Below, piece by piece: positions 35,001 to 50,000 of a stretch of DNA of 64,000 nucleotides (the first letter of the stretch is position 1; the number at the start of each line of letters is the position of its first letter). The translations under genes were made by a program, and so were the position numbers. Origin of the DNA: Azorinus chamasolen (lineage: Eukaryota > Mollusca > Bivalvia > Cardiida > Solecurtidae); contig OY755238.1 of the NCBI GenBank assembly GCA_963576725.1, forward strand, positions 30,538,145-30,602,144, given 5' to 3'. Under the pieces are notes generated by a model. That model made no database searches. It was not told the origin of the DNA and worked only from the letters and a program-made list of their open reading frames with translations.

Positions 35001-38000
35001 TGACTTTTATTACGCTGGATAGATGATCTGGAAAATAGCTGTAAGTACATGTTTTGTATGTATTTACTGGTGTAACAATACTTACGTTTTACTGTTTCCT
35101 TTGCCTTGTCGTGATGTTCATTTTTTGGTCCGTTGTCGTCTTCTATAGCAGGTGTTGTCGATATCAACGTGATGGGCTTATTGGGAAGTGTACTTACAGT
35201 AGTTAGCTCAGTGGACATCTGGTCTAGGTTTGCATAAACATAATAATCACAAACACGTTAATCTTTTATGTCGTGAATATTCAATGAAGAAATAATGTTA
35301 TCTAGAATATTAAGTACATGTTATTATAGAACATGGACACAGGGATGTTTGGACATCGCCGATTCTATATATCTATCTAATATCATAAGCAAACAGAGCA
35401 GACACTGGTTAGACGACTCCTATAGTAGCCGTCTGATCTGGGTCTACTGTTTGCAGTTGCGTGTTAATTGTCAAAGTGACAGCCCCTACAAAAAACGCAT
35501 ATTTTCAATACCATCATGCAACTTGGTATGTATTATGGTAAGTCAGTATTATGATGATTGTCAATCCGAGCTTATATCAAAACATATCCCTGTGGTACAG
35601 CTACACAATAAACCGTTTCCTTCGATACTTATGATTCTTTGCTGTACAACTAAATAGTATCGGCCCATGTCAAACAGTACCAAATTTAAATCGCAACCGA
35701 CTAAACACTAATACATTGGCAAATAACATCGGGTCATTGATCAATATTAAACACATACAAGTTTTGTCTTCTTCAGCTTTTATTCGATTGGTTTCCTTGT
35801 GATACACTTCTCTTCAGCATTTAAACAAATCATTTATTCCGAACCCAGGCGGAATAAGACAAGTTACGAATGGGTTATAATTTTTTTATGATCGTTGTAT
35901 TTCTTCTGCTACTCACCTGCGCACAAGACTTTGAATGTTATATACGGTTGATCAAATTCCAAAGCTATGGCGCCATGTCTCTGGATTACGTAACCGTACA
36001 GGTTTGCCTCTCCCTGTTCTAAATAGCAAATATTACTTCAATAAGATACCGTTTCGACGCAATTTAATACATTGTAGTTACTACCGCCCTCAACCCTTTT
36101 CAAACTCTACAACTCTGACCCCCTTTTACTATTCACGGTCTTCACTGTGTCTTGAGTTTAAGAGATGCCATTATTTTCGAAATATTTCTCTAACATTCCT
36201 GTAAATATGATGTTTGTCTATGTCACAGTAGAAATTACGATATAGGATTGCGATCGCAATTACTCCTAGGACAGGCTCTGATCCTAATCCACGTTTCTAC
36301 TAGTACAGATTCTGATCACAGTCTGTCCAAGAACAAACTGTAATTCTATAATGAAAATTTATAATTCTACTGGAAGAATTTATATTAGTTTTAGATATGA
36401 CACAAAGAAAATCTACATTCTTCTGGAAGAATATATTATTTTAAGATCACAAGTCTATATTCAAAACATCACAAAAACAACTAATACTTGTGGATGATTT
36501 AAAAGGAAATCGGAGTTTGTCCTAGGAGAGACTTCGATCGCAACCTGTCCTAGGAGAATCGACGATTGTCCTGAATCACAATTGTCCTGAATCACATTTC
36601 ATTACGGACACTTCTCTCGCAATGGTGTTTCCTCCTCACAAAATTCGCGCAGTCAAAATATAAGATCTACATGTATTATAATTTCATAAGCTTACAGAGC
36701 AGACCCTGATCAGACAGCTCCTTCAAGAGTCGTCTGATCTGAGACTACTATGTTTGCAAAGGTGTGAAAAGACGTGTATATGAGGGTACGGGTTAAGCAA
36801 CCACCTGTTGAATACGGGAAACCAAGCTATTCTCTCAAAATAGTGTCTTTTTTAAAAAAAATCTTAGAGCTGTAATACATTCATTAGATGTTTACACAAG
36901 CAAACCTTATCGCAAATTACAAGTACATTTCTTGAACTCGTATAACTCACACTTAGGCATAACTCGAAGTAAACGTTCGAACCTGCCAAACTTTAAAAAT
37001 CAGAATTGTTCTAAGATGTATCACGGCACATATCTAAAAACACACGTGAAAGCTTAATGAAACAACTTAGAATTGTGACAGGAGTTTTAAGCATTACTTT
37101 CGACCTGCATTAAGCTGTGAGAAATTACAGGACTCAAAACTTCTGTTATCTCGAAGATTTTTGTATGGTCCCTTGAAGTTGGATATATCACAGTTAAACT
37201 ATAATTGATTTGTACAAGAGTTTTCGGTGTATTATGAGTGTGTTTCCGATGGGTTCCTAGGTAATAAATGCAGCTGAACTTCGATATTTTGGACTTCAAA
37301 TGACCATATAAGTTACTTCGAGATAACAGAAGTTCGATTTATTCGATGTGTAAACTGGGCAAATAATCGGGTTTACAGATTAATGCAAGTATAAAGTAAT
37401 GTTGAAAGCTCCTGCAGGAGCATTCAGTATTATTTAAGATCGGTATTAAGTTATCACATATGTGTACAGACATGCTTCGTTATACGTTGAAGAGCAAATT
37501 CTTTATTTCAATTTTCGGAATGACCGAACTTTTAGATCGAGTTATACGAGTTCGAGATATCGAGGTTCCACTGTACTGTTCTTTTCTATACAAACACATC
37601 TTGCCTCACCACGCGCTTTAGCAGAAAGATATTTTCTAATCACTTACGTATAATTCCGATTCTATAGTCAATTCATCACGCAAAAGTGGTGAAAATATGA
37701 ACATAATACGTCTTCAACCCTTTACTCCATAAATACGCTTTTCTACGCTTGTAGGAGCCGTCTGATCAGAGACTTATCTGTTTGATTATGATATAATATA
37801 GATATCATTCTTTAATATCTGCCAAGGCAAAACTTTGAATGTGCTGTAATAACAAATAATCTTATTAATATTCATGCCGTCATTATTTCTTTCATAAATA
37901 TCCATGGGATAAAGCGTTAGAATGCGGGTCAAAAGGCCCCATACCAAAAAGGCCCCGTACCAAAAAGGCCCCATACCAAAAAGGCCCAATATTAAAAAGC

Positions 38001-41000
38001 CCACTCCTCATCTCCTATTTAAAGGTCCATTACTATTGCAAACATCAGTTTATATATATTTTACAAGTCATTTGATTAAAGTTGGAAATTTGTAATTAAT
38101 TCCCTAATTGCAATCGCTTTATTACCATTTGATGAGCATTTTGCCTAACTATTTTTAATTACAAAAATGAATTATATTTGGATAGTTCATTTTATGATTA
38201 TAAACGCCTACATGTATGCAAATACTTTAGATCTAGATAATGAATGTTCAAACCAGTAGGCTATGTCGTGTTTGAGAAAAGTTTACCGAGGATTTGTGTC
38301 TATTACCAGATATGTTGATTTTTTACATTTCTTGTCATTGCAACAATCATTTTCTTGAAATGCCATTTAAAGGAATTTCATACGTATAGGTGAATTTGGT
38401 CCTTTCTGGTAATGTTCTTTTTTGTATGGACCTTTCTGGTATGGGCCTTTTTGGTATGAGCCATTTTGGTAATAGGCTTTTTTGACCCGACACTATATAT
38501 ATGGCGTTAACTTACCACTAGATTTGCGTATGACATTCTTTGACAGGAACATTCCTGTCCACACCAGACCGTCCGATATATCAGTATCTACTGGTTCCCT
38601 CAGGGGATAACGGTAGTTAAAAAAACAATAGTTACATGAAAAACCCCACGTATATGTATCATAGCTAATGTCAACAGAATGGTCTGAAAAATAAATCGTA
38701 AATCGTGGTATGTATAGCAACAGAAACATGATTATGTTTTCAATAACCCTTCTCATGCTGAAAAAATAATGTCTGTTCAGTCTCTGATTAGCCGAATTTT
38801 TCACGGACTTCCAACTCGATCTAACACTCAAGAAACTATTGACCGAGTGTCAAATAGCTTGGACCCTGATGAGACGCCGAGTTACTCGACATCTCATATG
38901 GACCCAAGCTGTTTGTTAATGCGAGTCAAGACGTCTATACAAATGAAACTAGGATGCTTAAAATTAAGATTCTCCTTAACAGCGATCTGGATCAAAACTG
39001 TGTGAAAAGATAATTAAAGATACACTGGTATTCAGACAGCATTGTACGTATTTACCCATAGACTAACAACAGAAGAATGCCAAGGATTTCAAGCTGACTG
39101 AATCTCGTCCACTGCCTGTCTCTAATCCCCACCCTACCGTGACCCAATTCGTAATAATAATTTATACGCCTTTGCAAACAGAGTAGAACCTGATCTGACT
39201 GCTTCTGTAGGAGCTGTCAGATCAGTGCATGCTTTCTTTGCTTATGATATATGAGTCTATCGTTTCTGACATGGTCAAAGGTTTGTGTGTCCATTTGCTA
39301 TCCTATCAAGTAGTCTAATTAATAGTAAAACTATCATTATTTCCTACATGCATATTCATGGTGTAAAGAGATTTAATACATTTCAAAGCCCAGCTTTGCA
39401 AAAGTTATCAAGAACTAACCCCTAATGAATGCGGGATACACATGTACTGATATCTTCCAACAGTGTAGACCAAGATCATACGGACCCTAGTGAGACACAT
39501 CCCGGTGTCATCGGCGGTGAAAGGGTTTGGGTATAACTTTTCGGAAACATTGTCTGACTACTGCATTTAGGTTATACTGTAGTGAACGGGTGAAGAAAAT
39601 ATCATACACAAATGTGTTAGCCTTACTTCCAATTGAATTTGTCTGGCACATTGCACGCAGTTTCCTCTCACAGTCTTCCAGAACTAACGAACGGTTTTTT
39701 AGGTCAAACGCAACACACGAGTCCCCAACTTTGCCTGTGATGATATTTTCAAGAGGCACAGTGGAAACTGAAACGAAACGAAATATGCATTGATGAAAAC
39801 AAAGTAACTAAATCGTAATAAATGGATTGTACATTCATATTGTATGTATCCTTTCGCCAGCTGCTGGCGGATGAGCGATTACCTATGTCAGTAATTTGGA
39901 TCATGGTAAGATACCGAGTAGATTGGCGTTTCATCAGGACCCAATATGTTTGACATCCTGATAACAGTTTGTTAGAGAATCTGATTATACTTGAATTTTT
40001 TAAAATGCAATGGGTGAAAATTAAGTTGCGCAGCAGCTAAAAGGTTAAATAATTATACATACAGCAACACATTATTTAAATACTCTAACAATAGAAGAAA
40101 TTATATAATGGAATATATGAACCTTTTCCTTCATAAAAACGCTTTTTCACATATTTGCAAACAGATTAGACCCAGATTTGACGGGTTCTATAGGAGTCGT
40201 CTAATAAGAGTTTGCTCTGATTACTAACGGAGGTTGACTGATCTGCGTCTTTACTTTCTAAAATGGCTACAGTCTTCCACCTTCCATATTCCACTCTGTC
40301 CATGCATATTAAAGACGTTTACGGTAGTAATTTCTGCGCATCTTTCTGTGCATCCAAGGTAGATAATCACCGATAGCAACTCTTCCCAAAGACTGTAGTT
40401 GTATAGTAATCGGGAAATGTTACGCAAAGCCACAACACAAAAGATAAGTCAACAATATCGAATAAATAGGCATTTTGCGAAAAGGTCTAAGGGAGAAAGG
40501 ACAAAAATAATAAATGACACAAAGTCGTGTAGTTGGTCGCGGAGGTCATGATGGTGTATACAAGTTATTGACTGAGAAAGTGAATGGAAAAGTGAGGGTT
40601 ACTTCAGCAAACAGAATTGAAAAATGTATTCAAATTTTATCCCCGAAATTGGTTTCGAATCTTTAACCATTTCCAGTATGCGTGTACATTGCATACATTG
40701 ACAACTCTTCAATGCAAATTATAGTTCATGTTCACATTCAGAAATATCTATTCTCGCTTCTCAGTCGTGCTAGATAAGCTGAGTTACTAAACATAGCCGT
40801 ACTAGAAATCCTTATCTGGAACACCCCGTGACTAGTGTATTCATACGCGCGATTGGGTAAAATCAATACAAGGGAAGGACTTCTTACAGAATTATACCAA
40901 CATTTATATAGGCAACAACCTTATGAATTGAAATTAATATAAGTAATTAGCACGAATATGAAATTCTTTTTATCACATAAACACTTTAAAAAAGCCTATT

Positions 41001-44000
41001 TAATTAACCGAAGACGTTGTTTTGTAGTCACTCAGTCATTTATATTCACGCCAAAACGAAACGTTTGTGGTTGTCATAACAAATGACGTCATTAGAGGGT
41101 TAATACAGGTTTTTTCGGGCAATGACATCTGCAGTGTCCCGAGGGACTGTTGTTGGCCCGAGCCCGAAGGGCGAGGGCAACAACATTCCCGAGGGACACT
41201 GCAGATGTGATTGCCCGAAAACAAACGTGTATTAACGCTATTCTTGCATAAAACCAATTTTCTGCTCTCCTGCATCAATTTAATTCTTCAAAATACAAGC
41301 AAAACAACGGCAGCAAAACTATACACTTCTTTGACACTTCGTCGATTTATGCTGTTTCCGGGCCACTGTTTTCTTTTCGACGTCAATTCATAATTGTATC
41401 AAATACCGTTTACACGGAATTTCATTCAATATGTCTATCACTAAACACAGTTCATTGTCGGTGCTCCTGGAAATACTCACACCCCGGCGTTCACCTAGCT
41501 TAGGCCAAAACGCTGTAGCATTCGCGTCCATTGTTTACCTTAGGCCCGTAATAGGTATAATTAAAACCGGTCAACAACAGCGCGTGAGCACGAGAATCGC
41601 CTTGTTAATACATGGTCTAGCGGGACTACAACAGCACGTTTTATGCAAGAATTTGGTGTCACGCCTAAAGTTATGCTGCGGTCTGTTGCTATTAGATATG
41701 GAAGTCGTATTACGCAATGTAAAGTAGTACTTCACAAAATTCGTTAATTTTCTTGGTTTTAGGGCGTATTTCAGCGAGAAAAATAATCAAGCATGGGATT
41801 TTGTTAAAGCCGGGGGGTTCTATACCCTCGGTTGGTCTGTTCCTATCGGAAACTCGCTAAAGCTCGTTTCCGGCTGGAACAGACCAACCTCTGGTATAGA
41901 AACCCCCGTCTTTAACAAAACCCATGCTTGATTCTATTATTCTATACTTTCCCCGTTAGTTATGCAGTCAAACCAGATCTTGTTCCACTTTTTTCAGTGG
42001 GCTTATTGACAAGGTGGTTGTTTTTAAAGGTAAATTTAAACACAAATAGACTTCATAAACTGTCTAGTAATATGTAGTGGACTAATCAGGATTATCCTAT
42101 TCTGTATGTTTGAAAATGTTTCTTTTTTTATGAATTTCACTACTTATTGTATTATTAAGAAAGTGGTTACCATGATAGAAACCACGGATTTCTGAAAAAA
42201 GTTTGAACGTCAACCTAAACCTTTTAGTGTATAATTTTAAAAAGTATACATATATTTTCTTTCAGAATTTCTATATGTGTATATAAATAAAGTGTCATTT
42301 TGACAGTTTTGGCACATACGGTTATCATGGAAACTGGCATTTAATAAAAAATCTAACACGTCGACATATAATTTTCTTTTTTTGTTTTGAATTCGCCATT
42401 ACATTTTACCTAATATACCAACATTTTGGAAATTTCTATCAAATTTATTTTTTCAATATCTTTATTTATTTGAAGAATACGTGTTTTTTCTCATTTTCTA
42501 TCGAATGACGAAACATGAAAAACTTATTTTGTAAAGGAAAATGTTCAGATTACTATACTTTTCGTGCAGTATAAACAACCAGTAATTCATGAGTAAAACC
42601 ATGTTTGTTTTGTATATAATTACAATGCTTTGGTTCACTTTTATTATATTCAAAGAAAGTGTAGTCATTTTGACAGTGTTGGTACATACCTTTACCACGG
42701 ACATTGCCAATTTACAAAAACAAAAATAACACGTTGACATTTATTTGTCTTTTTATTTTTGAAACCACCATTAAATAATTATTGTATCTTATGTACCAAA
42801 ATTTAGAAAATTCTATGAAAGGTTTAATTTTTGATAAAACTGTAGAAAATGTCCTTAAGTTGATATTGAAAGTTAAAATAAACATGGAACAAGGAAAGGG
42901 TTACGATCACTAAACAGGATTTTACTATTCGTCTTAGTAAACATTGTAGATAAAGTAGTATTATGGAATTCCATTCTGCAATGCTATTTGCTAAATGCTA
43001 AATGCAAAATGCAAAATGCGATATGCTTTTTGCCAATTGTGTAAATTGCTAGGGAAAGAAACGGAATAAAATGATGGATGTTATTGACAGATGCGAAATG
43101 CGAAATGCGGAATTGCTAAACGCATGTATGCACTGCTCGCATTGAACAGCGCCATTTTTAAGCAGTGCAATAAGCTTTTATATAGATAAACATGTATTTA
43201 GCAAATGTACAGTCACTTTAAAAATGGCGATGTTCAATGCTAGTAGTGCAAACATGCATTTATAGCAATATGCATGTCGCATTTGTCATTTACAGTCCTC
43301 ATCTGGAACATTCCCTAGCAATTTACACAATTGGCAAAAAGCTTTTCGCATTTTGTATTTGGCAATTAGCATGACACAGTGGCGTTCCATATAGTATGAA
43401 CGTATTAGTTGTTAAAGTTTGCGCACACCGTAAGTATATTAAGCGTGCATTTATCGATTATCGTACGTTTATACATATACCTCATCCGTTTATCGTATGT
43501 TTATCGTATATATGCAATATACTCTGCATGTTACCATAACAGTCGATGCGATTCAAGCTTGATACTTTCAATATCCACAGAAACGTACATAAGTTTATGT
43601 TGTTATACGTCACCATGATTCTGAAAAGCATAATCCAGTTATGATCGAACGATCCTCGATTTTTATCAATGCAAATGTGTACATTTGTTATTTTATTTAT
43701 TGAATACCGAAATGGTCAATCGTATGTAATATAATGGAAATGCGCATACCGTGTATCGTATCGAGAGAATATGGTACGTTTAACATATATCGAACACATA
43801 TAGTGACAAAACATACGTTCATACTACTAAAAGACACTTGCATTACCGCCAGATAGTTTAAACATATTATTCCATATAATGTTTGGAATGGGGTCGGGCC
43901 ACAAGTTCTGACAACATTAGAAACGGCCCTCCCCCTACAAATCTTTTCCAATTTACATTCAATGGCGGTAGTGTATAAATAATGTCAAATATAAACAAAC

Positions 44001-47000
44001 AATAGATATAGAGAGAGAGAGAGGAGAGAGAAAGAATGTGTGAGAGAGAGAGATAAAGAAGAGAGATTGCGGATTGTGATCAAAGGCCGGAGAAAGCAAA
44101 GTTTGAGGTAACCAATAATCATATATGCTAACATGTAATATCCTGGTAAATCTTAAATGTTGTTAGAAGTCAAATATTATCGACGTTACTAAGAGAAGAA
44201 AATCTTCCTGTTTGCTTTATAAAGCAATGGACAGCAGCAAATACAGTTTTATTGTCCTCATCAGAAAAATCGCTTTTTCCAAATAAAAGCGTGTCTATAT
44301 TTAGTGGATGGTAATTATGTGTTTTATAAAATAATGCTATTCTCTGATTCTGGAAAAATCTGCAGTGGAAAAAGTAATGAACGGCATCTTCAACATCATC
44401 AGTACATTCACAAATTGGAGTCTGACTTATGTGGTTAATAAAAAGATCATTGTTTAAGTTACTGCAATTATTTCTGATTCGAGCATGTATAACTGATAAA
44501 TACCTATTGCCATAAAAGTAATAAGAAGGAACAATCTGATACCCTGATTCTTTACGTAAAGCACTTTTGAAAGAAGTGAAACTATCTAAATTCCTTAAAT
44601 CACGGTTACAGTTGTTCCAGAGAAGTTCTGAGGACGGAATGCAAGATCTTTTTGAGATGGACGTTCGAAATGGTGGCAACATATAATCAGCTCTGTTTCT
44701 CAAAGGATAACGAGTTTCTTCTCCTACAGTCGGTGGTACTAAATCGTTAATATATGGTGGAACTATATCATGAAAAACTTTATACATAAAACAGAGTTTT
44801 TGAGTTTTGCGGCGACTAGATAAAGATTCCCATCTACATTCGCGATATAAGTTTTCTAATGCGACCGATCTAGTGAGACCTGTTACTATTCGTGCTGCCC
44901 CGTTCTGAAGTTTTTCCAAGGTATCAGAGCAATTCTCTAAGCAGCCATCCCAAACAATAGAGGCATACTCAAGTATAGGTCTGACATATGATATATAGAT
45001 TTGATTTAAAGATTTTCTATTTAATGTGAATTTCAATTTTTTCATAATACCTATAGTTTTGGATGCTGATTGCAAAATATTATCGATATGACTATTCCAA
45101 TTACCAGTTGCATTCAAAGTAACTCCAAGGTGCTTATGATTTTCTACAAATTTCACAGGAGTGTTCTCAAAAACTATATCTGGTGGTTTATCATAGCTTT
45201 TAAGTGTGAACAACATCGCTTCAGTTTTGTTAGGGTTAAAATCAACGAGCCAGGTGTTGGCCCATACAGTTATTAAACTAAGATCATGATTGATAATACC
45301 TTCTATATCATTTAATGATGATGCCGAGTAGTACAGAGAGCTATCATCTGCAAATAATCTAGTTAAACTTAACAAAGAATTTGAAATATCATTGACATAG
45401 ATTAAAAATAATAGAGGTCCTAACACTGAGCCTTGGGGTACTCCTGCAGATATAGACTTGGCTGATGAGACTGACGAACGCAAAATAACATTTTGTTTTC
45501 TGTGACTTAAGTAGTTTGTTAACCAATTTATAAGTCTTCCATTTATACCATTTTGTTTTAATTTGAAAATAACCCCCTTATGCCATACACGATCAAATGC
45601 TTTTGATATATCACAGAAAATCATACAAGAGAATTGCTTATTGTCAAAGGACTGACAAATGTGGTGAAATATATCAATAAGTTGAAGCACTGTTGAGTGT
45701 TTTGGAAGAAATCCTGATTGGTATTTATAAAGTAAATTATTATCATGAAAAAAATTATACATATGTTTAAAGACCACTCTTTCTAATAATTTACCACAAC
45801 AACTAAGAAGAGAAACAGGTCGATAATTTGACGGTAGAGATTTGTCTCCCTTTTTAAAAAGTGGCACAACATTAGCCAGTTTCCAAGAGTCTGGGAAAAC
45901 CCCTTCCTTTAAAGACCTGTTGAAAAGTATAGTTAAAGGTTTCGAAATAGATTTAACAACCCCCTTAAGCATTCTGTGTGATATTAAATCTGGTCCTGAT
46001 GCCTTGTTCGTTGCTAACGATCTAATGAGATCTTCAACTTCGGATTCAACTATAATTATTTCTGATAAACTATTTGAAGTTTTCACAGTGAATTGAGGCA
46101 GAACAGCGTTTTCATCTCTTACACTAGAAATTGAAACAAAGTAGTTATTTAAGCAGTTAGCCTTTTCTTGATCTGATGTAAAATATAAAAGTTCCCCTGT
46201 ACTCGAAGTTTCACAAAGAGGTGGTATATTGACTGTACATGTAGTATTTTTAACAAAATGTCTGATAATTTTCCAAAAACTCTTCTTATAATTTGTTTCA
46301 AGATTTTCCAGTGTTGTTTCTAATGAACAAAAAAAAGATTGTTTTGCATGTTTTTTCATGTTGTTGACTTTATTTCTTAAATGTTTGTATTTTTGAAAAT
46401 CATTTTGTTTACCAGATTTTAATGCTATACGTTTTAATCTATCTCTCACTCTACAAGAATGCCTTAATTTTGAATCGAACCATGGTTTGTCGTCATGCCT
46501 CACGATAATTGATTTCGATGGAATACATAAATTTACAAAAGAAATAAAGATTTCCGTGAATAAATTGCATGCATCATTTACAGTTCCTTGTAACAAGCGC
46601 TCCCAATCAAAGGTTGAGATTTTATCATTTAACTTATCAAAGTCAGCTCTATTGTACAAGTAAACATTTCTTTTAAAGGAACTGTTTATATCATATGGAA
46701 AAGGTAGCATAATAAATGTAGCACTATGGTCACTTATCTCAGGTGGAACTGAAATTGTACTGGAGTCAGTAAATGTCATATCAGCAGAAATAACTATTGG
46801 ATCAAGTAGTGCACCAAGCCTTGTAGGTGTTTGAATTGTATTTACTAATGAATTAGTAATCATAATATTTTTTAAACGTTTATTACTTGCATTTAATAGG
46901 TCTTCATTTAGATCCCCTACCAGTATTATATTATTTGAAATTTCAAAAGCTTTTTCAATATTACTATTAATTTTCATAAAAAATCTGAATCTGACGTCTT

Positions 47001-50000
47001 TGGACTGTAGAAGGTTCCTATCAAGTAAAGTTCTTTTTTAACTCTAACGCTTATCCAAAGAGACTCTGTGCAAAATTGTTCTAGGTCTACCAGCCTTTTG
47101 TGAATGACACCGGAGGAAACATAAACTAGTATTCCACCACCATGATTGGTCCTGTCCTTTCTATAATGAGCATCATATTCATTTGATATAATTAAACAAT
47201 CATCAGGAACTGCCATATCTAAATGGGTCTCAGTGAAGCACAATATATCGAAATCTGTAAAATGTTCTCTAATAAAATCTATTTTATTTCTAATGCTTCT
47301 TATATTACTGTGCAGAACAGACAAACAGCTAGGTTTAATGAGATCAGGTGTAACTGGGCCGGGATTTGTTTCTACATCTCCCGCTTCCAGTATTAAGAGT
47401 AGTAAAATGTAGTAAAAATGTACATTTGTAATGCTAGCTTTGCAAAAGGTTAATACTTTAAAAACTACAACTAACAATCTAAGCAATGTGTTATACAAGA
47501 CAAAAGTTAATTTCATTTGTACTTTCATATATCTATAACTGATATATACCCTACCATGGTACAGACCGATGGAACATCTCCATGAATTTAAATCATTACC
47601 CATTTGGGAGCAAAATTACAAAAAGTGTCGAACTGTCCATCGTGTCTGACCCATGCTTAGGAAATGTCCTCTGATCACCAGGAGAAAGAATAATGAAAAG
47701 GAAAGTGAGAAAGAAAAAGGTACAAAGTTTATCTACAAATAGAGAGTTTATCTACAAATAGAGTGTTTATCTACAAATAGATATCGCCAGATATCTTGTA
47801 TAGTTGAAAGCGACCTTTACATAGATGTCTATTCTGTATAGCAAAACATGTGACTGCTTAACCTATTACGTCATCATTAATGTTCATGTAAGAAATAGTT
47901 GCATCATGAATATTATTTAGACACTGCTACACATTGGCACAGATCGGTTACATACGCTAAACATCGTGGATGCAGAATGGTTCCTACAAAACATACCGCT
48001 TAACATGGGCACAGGCTTGTTCCCACAAACATACCGCTAAACATTGACACAGACTGGTTCCCACAAAACATACCGCTAAACATGGACACAGACTGGTTCA
48101 GTCAAAATATTCAGCTAAACATGAACACAGACTGGTTCACACAAAATATACCGCTAAGCATGGACACAGACTGGTTCCCATAAAACATACCGCTAAACAT
48201 GGACACAGACTGGTTCCCTCCGCATCTTATCTGGTTATGTGTCTGCATACAAGGTATGTCACAGTCTTTAAGCCACGTTTCTTCTGAATTGATCGATTCA
48301 AAAGAGTAACACCTCGAACCCTATAATGCATTCAAATGAAAGTTTTTATTAATTCAGCAACTAACAAAATAATAAGGTATTGTGACAAAATTATGAATAC
48401 ATATAGGTACATATCTGAGCTGAGTACTTACCTTGGGCTATAAGTCCAGGTACGCAGTTATCTCAGGGTACCAGGTACTATATACATGGGCAATCGGAAT
48501 CGAAGATGATACAAGTACTCATTATTCAACAAGCTCCAGGTGAAGAAACCTCCACATGGTTATTTATGTTAAGAGTAGGCCGGTATGTGTGTGTAGGAGA
48601 TGCAGCGCCACCAACCCTGGTCATTATTTGGATATGTTACTAGATACATACGGACACGTGATCAGCACTATGATATTAACGGGTGCGGGGTGGCTGGAGG
48701 GAGACTGAAGCTAGATTGCTTACTATAGACTCATACCTATACGATGTATGCAAACAATCATTAATATTCTTTACCTGAATTTATACACTGGCCAATGAAT
48801 TATATCTTTTTTATTGCACGGGTTAACGGTGTAGACACAGATCGGATGGCCACTGCATATTTTAAATATTGTAGGTGAATTTTTGGTAATCTTTGAAGAC
48901 AGAAGCCGACTATTTCTAGTCCTTCAGTGCGTAAAACAAAAATTCACCAGCGACTGTAATGTACCTAGCTTGTGTATAAGTGTCAATCTTTTCGCAATAT
49001 GAATAAAATTGTGATGACCTATGCTGACATTTGGGGTCCAGCTGAGAGTCTGTGTAACTGTTAAAATGGACCTATAATATCTGCAAACATAATTGAGTTT
49101 TTGTACAGCAACGTTCCGCAGTAACAACAGAGCAACAGATAATAGAGTATCAAACAGCAGAGCAACAGCTAACAGAGCAACATACAATAGAGCATCAAAT
49201 AGAAGAGCAACAGATAACAGAGCAACAGATAACAGAGCATCAGATAACAGAGCATCAGATAACAGAGCAACAGATAACAGAGCAACAGATAACAAAGCAT
49301 AAGATAACGGTGTATACACAAAAACTGAAATCGTCCTTTCTCCACAATACCGTACGTTGTGACCACTCTATCGAATCGTCACTTCGAGACGATTTAAAAG
49401 AAGTGGTCACAATATAGGTTTTAATTGAGAAAAAAGGAGTTCGTGAAAATGTTTTAATTTACACATCATACCTTGACCTCTGGTAACAAGGTGCAAAACG
49501 TAAATATTACCTTAACTCCAAATACATCTGTTCCGCATGCCGAGTAGCATAAACCTGGAGCAGGTAGAAATATTGATGAATTTCTAACAGCATGTTTCGC
49601 GACATCCGTCCCTCTGCTACATCCTGGGAAACACAAAAAGGTGTACAAAACAGCTCATGAGCAACACATAAATATGTGTACTCAAATGCTGAAAAATAAC
49701 GATCGTTTAGAATCGTCTCTTTGAGACGATTTTAAAGAGCGGTCCCAACATAGGGTTATTTAGAGAAATAAAATAGTTATTCTTGACTATATTTAAATTT
49801 ATGCATATTATCTCGACCTCTGAGCACGGCTAAATTGCAAACAAACAGTTTGTTAAAGTAAATTATTCATTCACCAAGATAATGACCAATAACTTTATCG
49901 GTGGTGACGAGGAACTTGCTAGTGTTCGTAGATTCTACACTTTGTTTAGTTTTAAAAGGTTTTACGTCGCTTTAACAGTATTAAAGTAATAACACGACGT

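Larger units (their letters stand above)
39768..44009. other. 3' part of gene B intron 4, no coding seen
   Basis: Holds the two GC-rich palindromes, the 42960-43398 foldback and AT-rich sequence. The frames at 41036-41278 and 41431-41727 lie in or between palindromes and match nothing I recognise. Confidence 0.6.
44010..47640 (-). mobile_element. Nearly full-length CR1-like (APE-type) LINE in gene B intron 4
   Basis: It has an N-terminal 2A-like peptide, an apurinic-type endonuclease, a reverse transcriptase and a C-terminal zinc-knuckle-like region, in that order, with one frameshift inside the endonuclease. It lies in the same orientation as the host gene. The 3' end abuts an AG-rich microsatellite (44011-44064). 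Target-site duplications were not identified. Confidence 0.88.

Noticed and set aside
49123..49308. CRISPR-like array
   Set aside because: Direct 15-bp tandem units without spacers, in a eukaryotic intron.
48924..49319. Leu/Ala-rich repeat membrane protein (LLSVALLSDA units)
   Set aside because: A frame of the 15-bp tandem repeat inside an intron, with no conservation in gene A.
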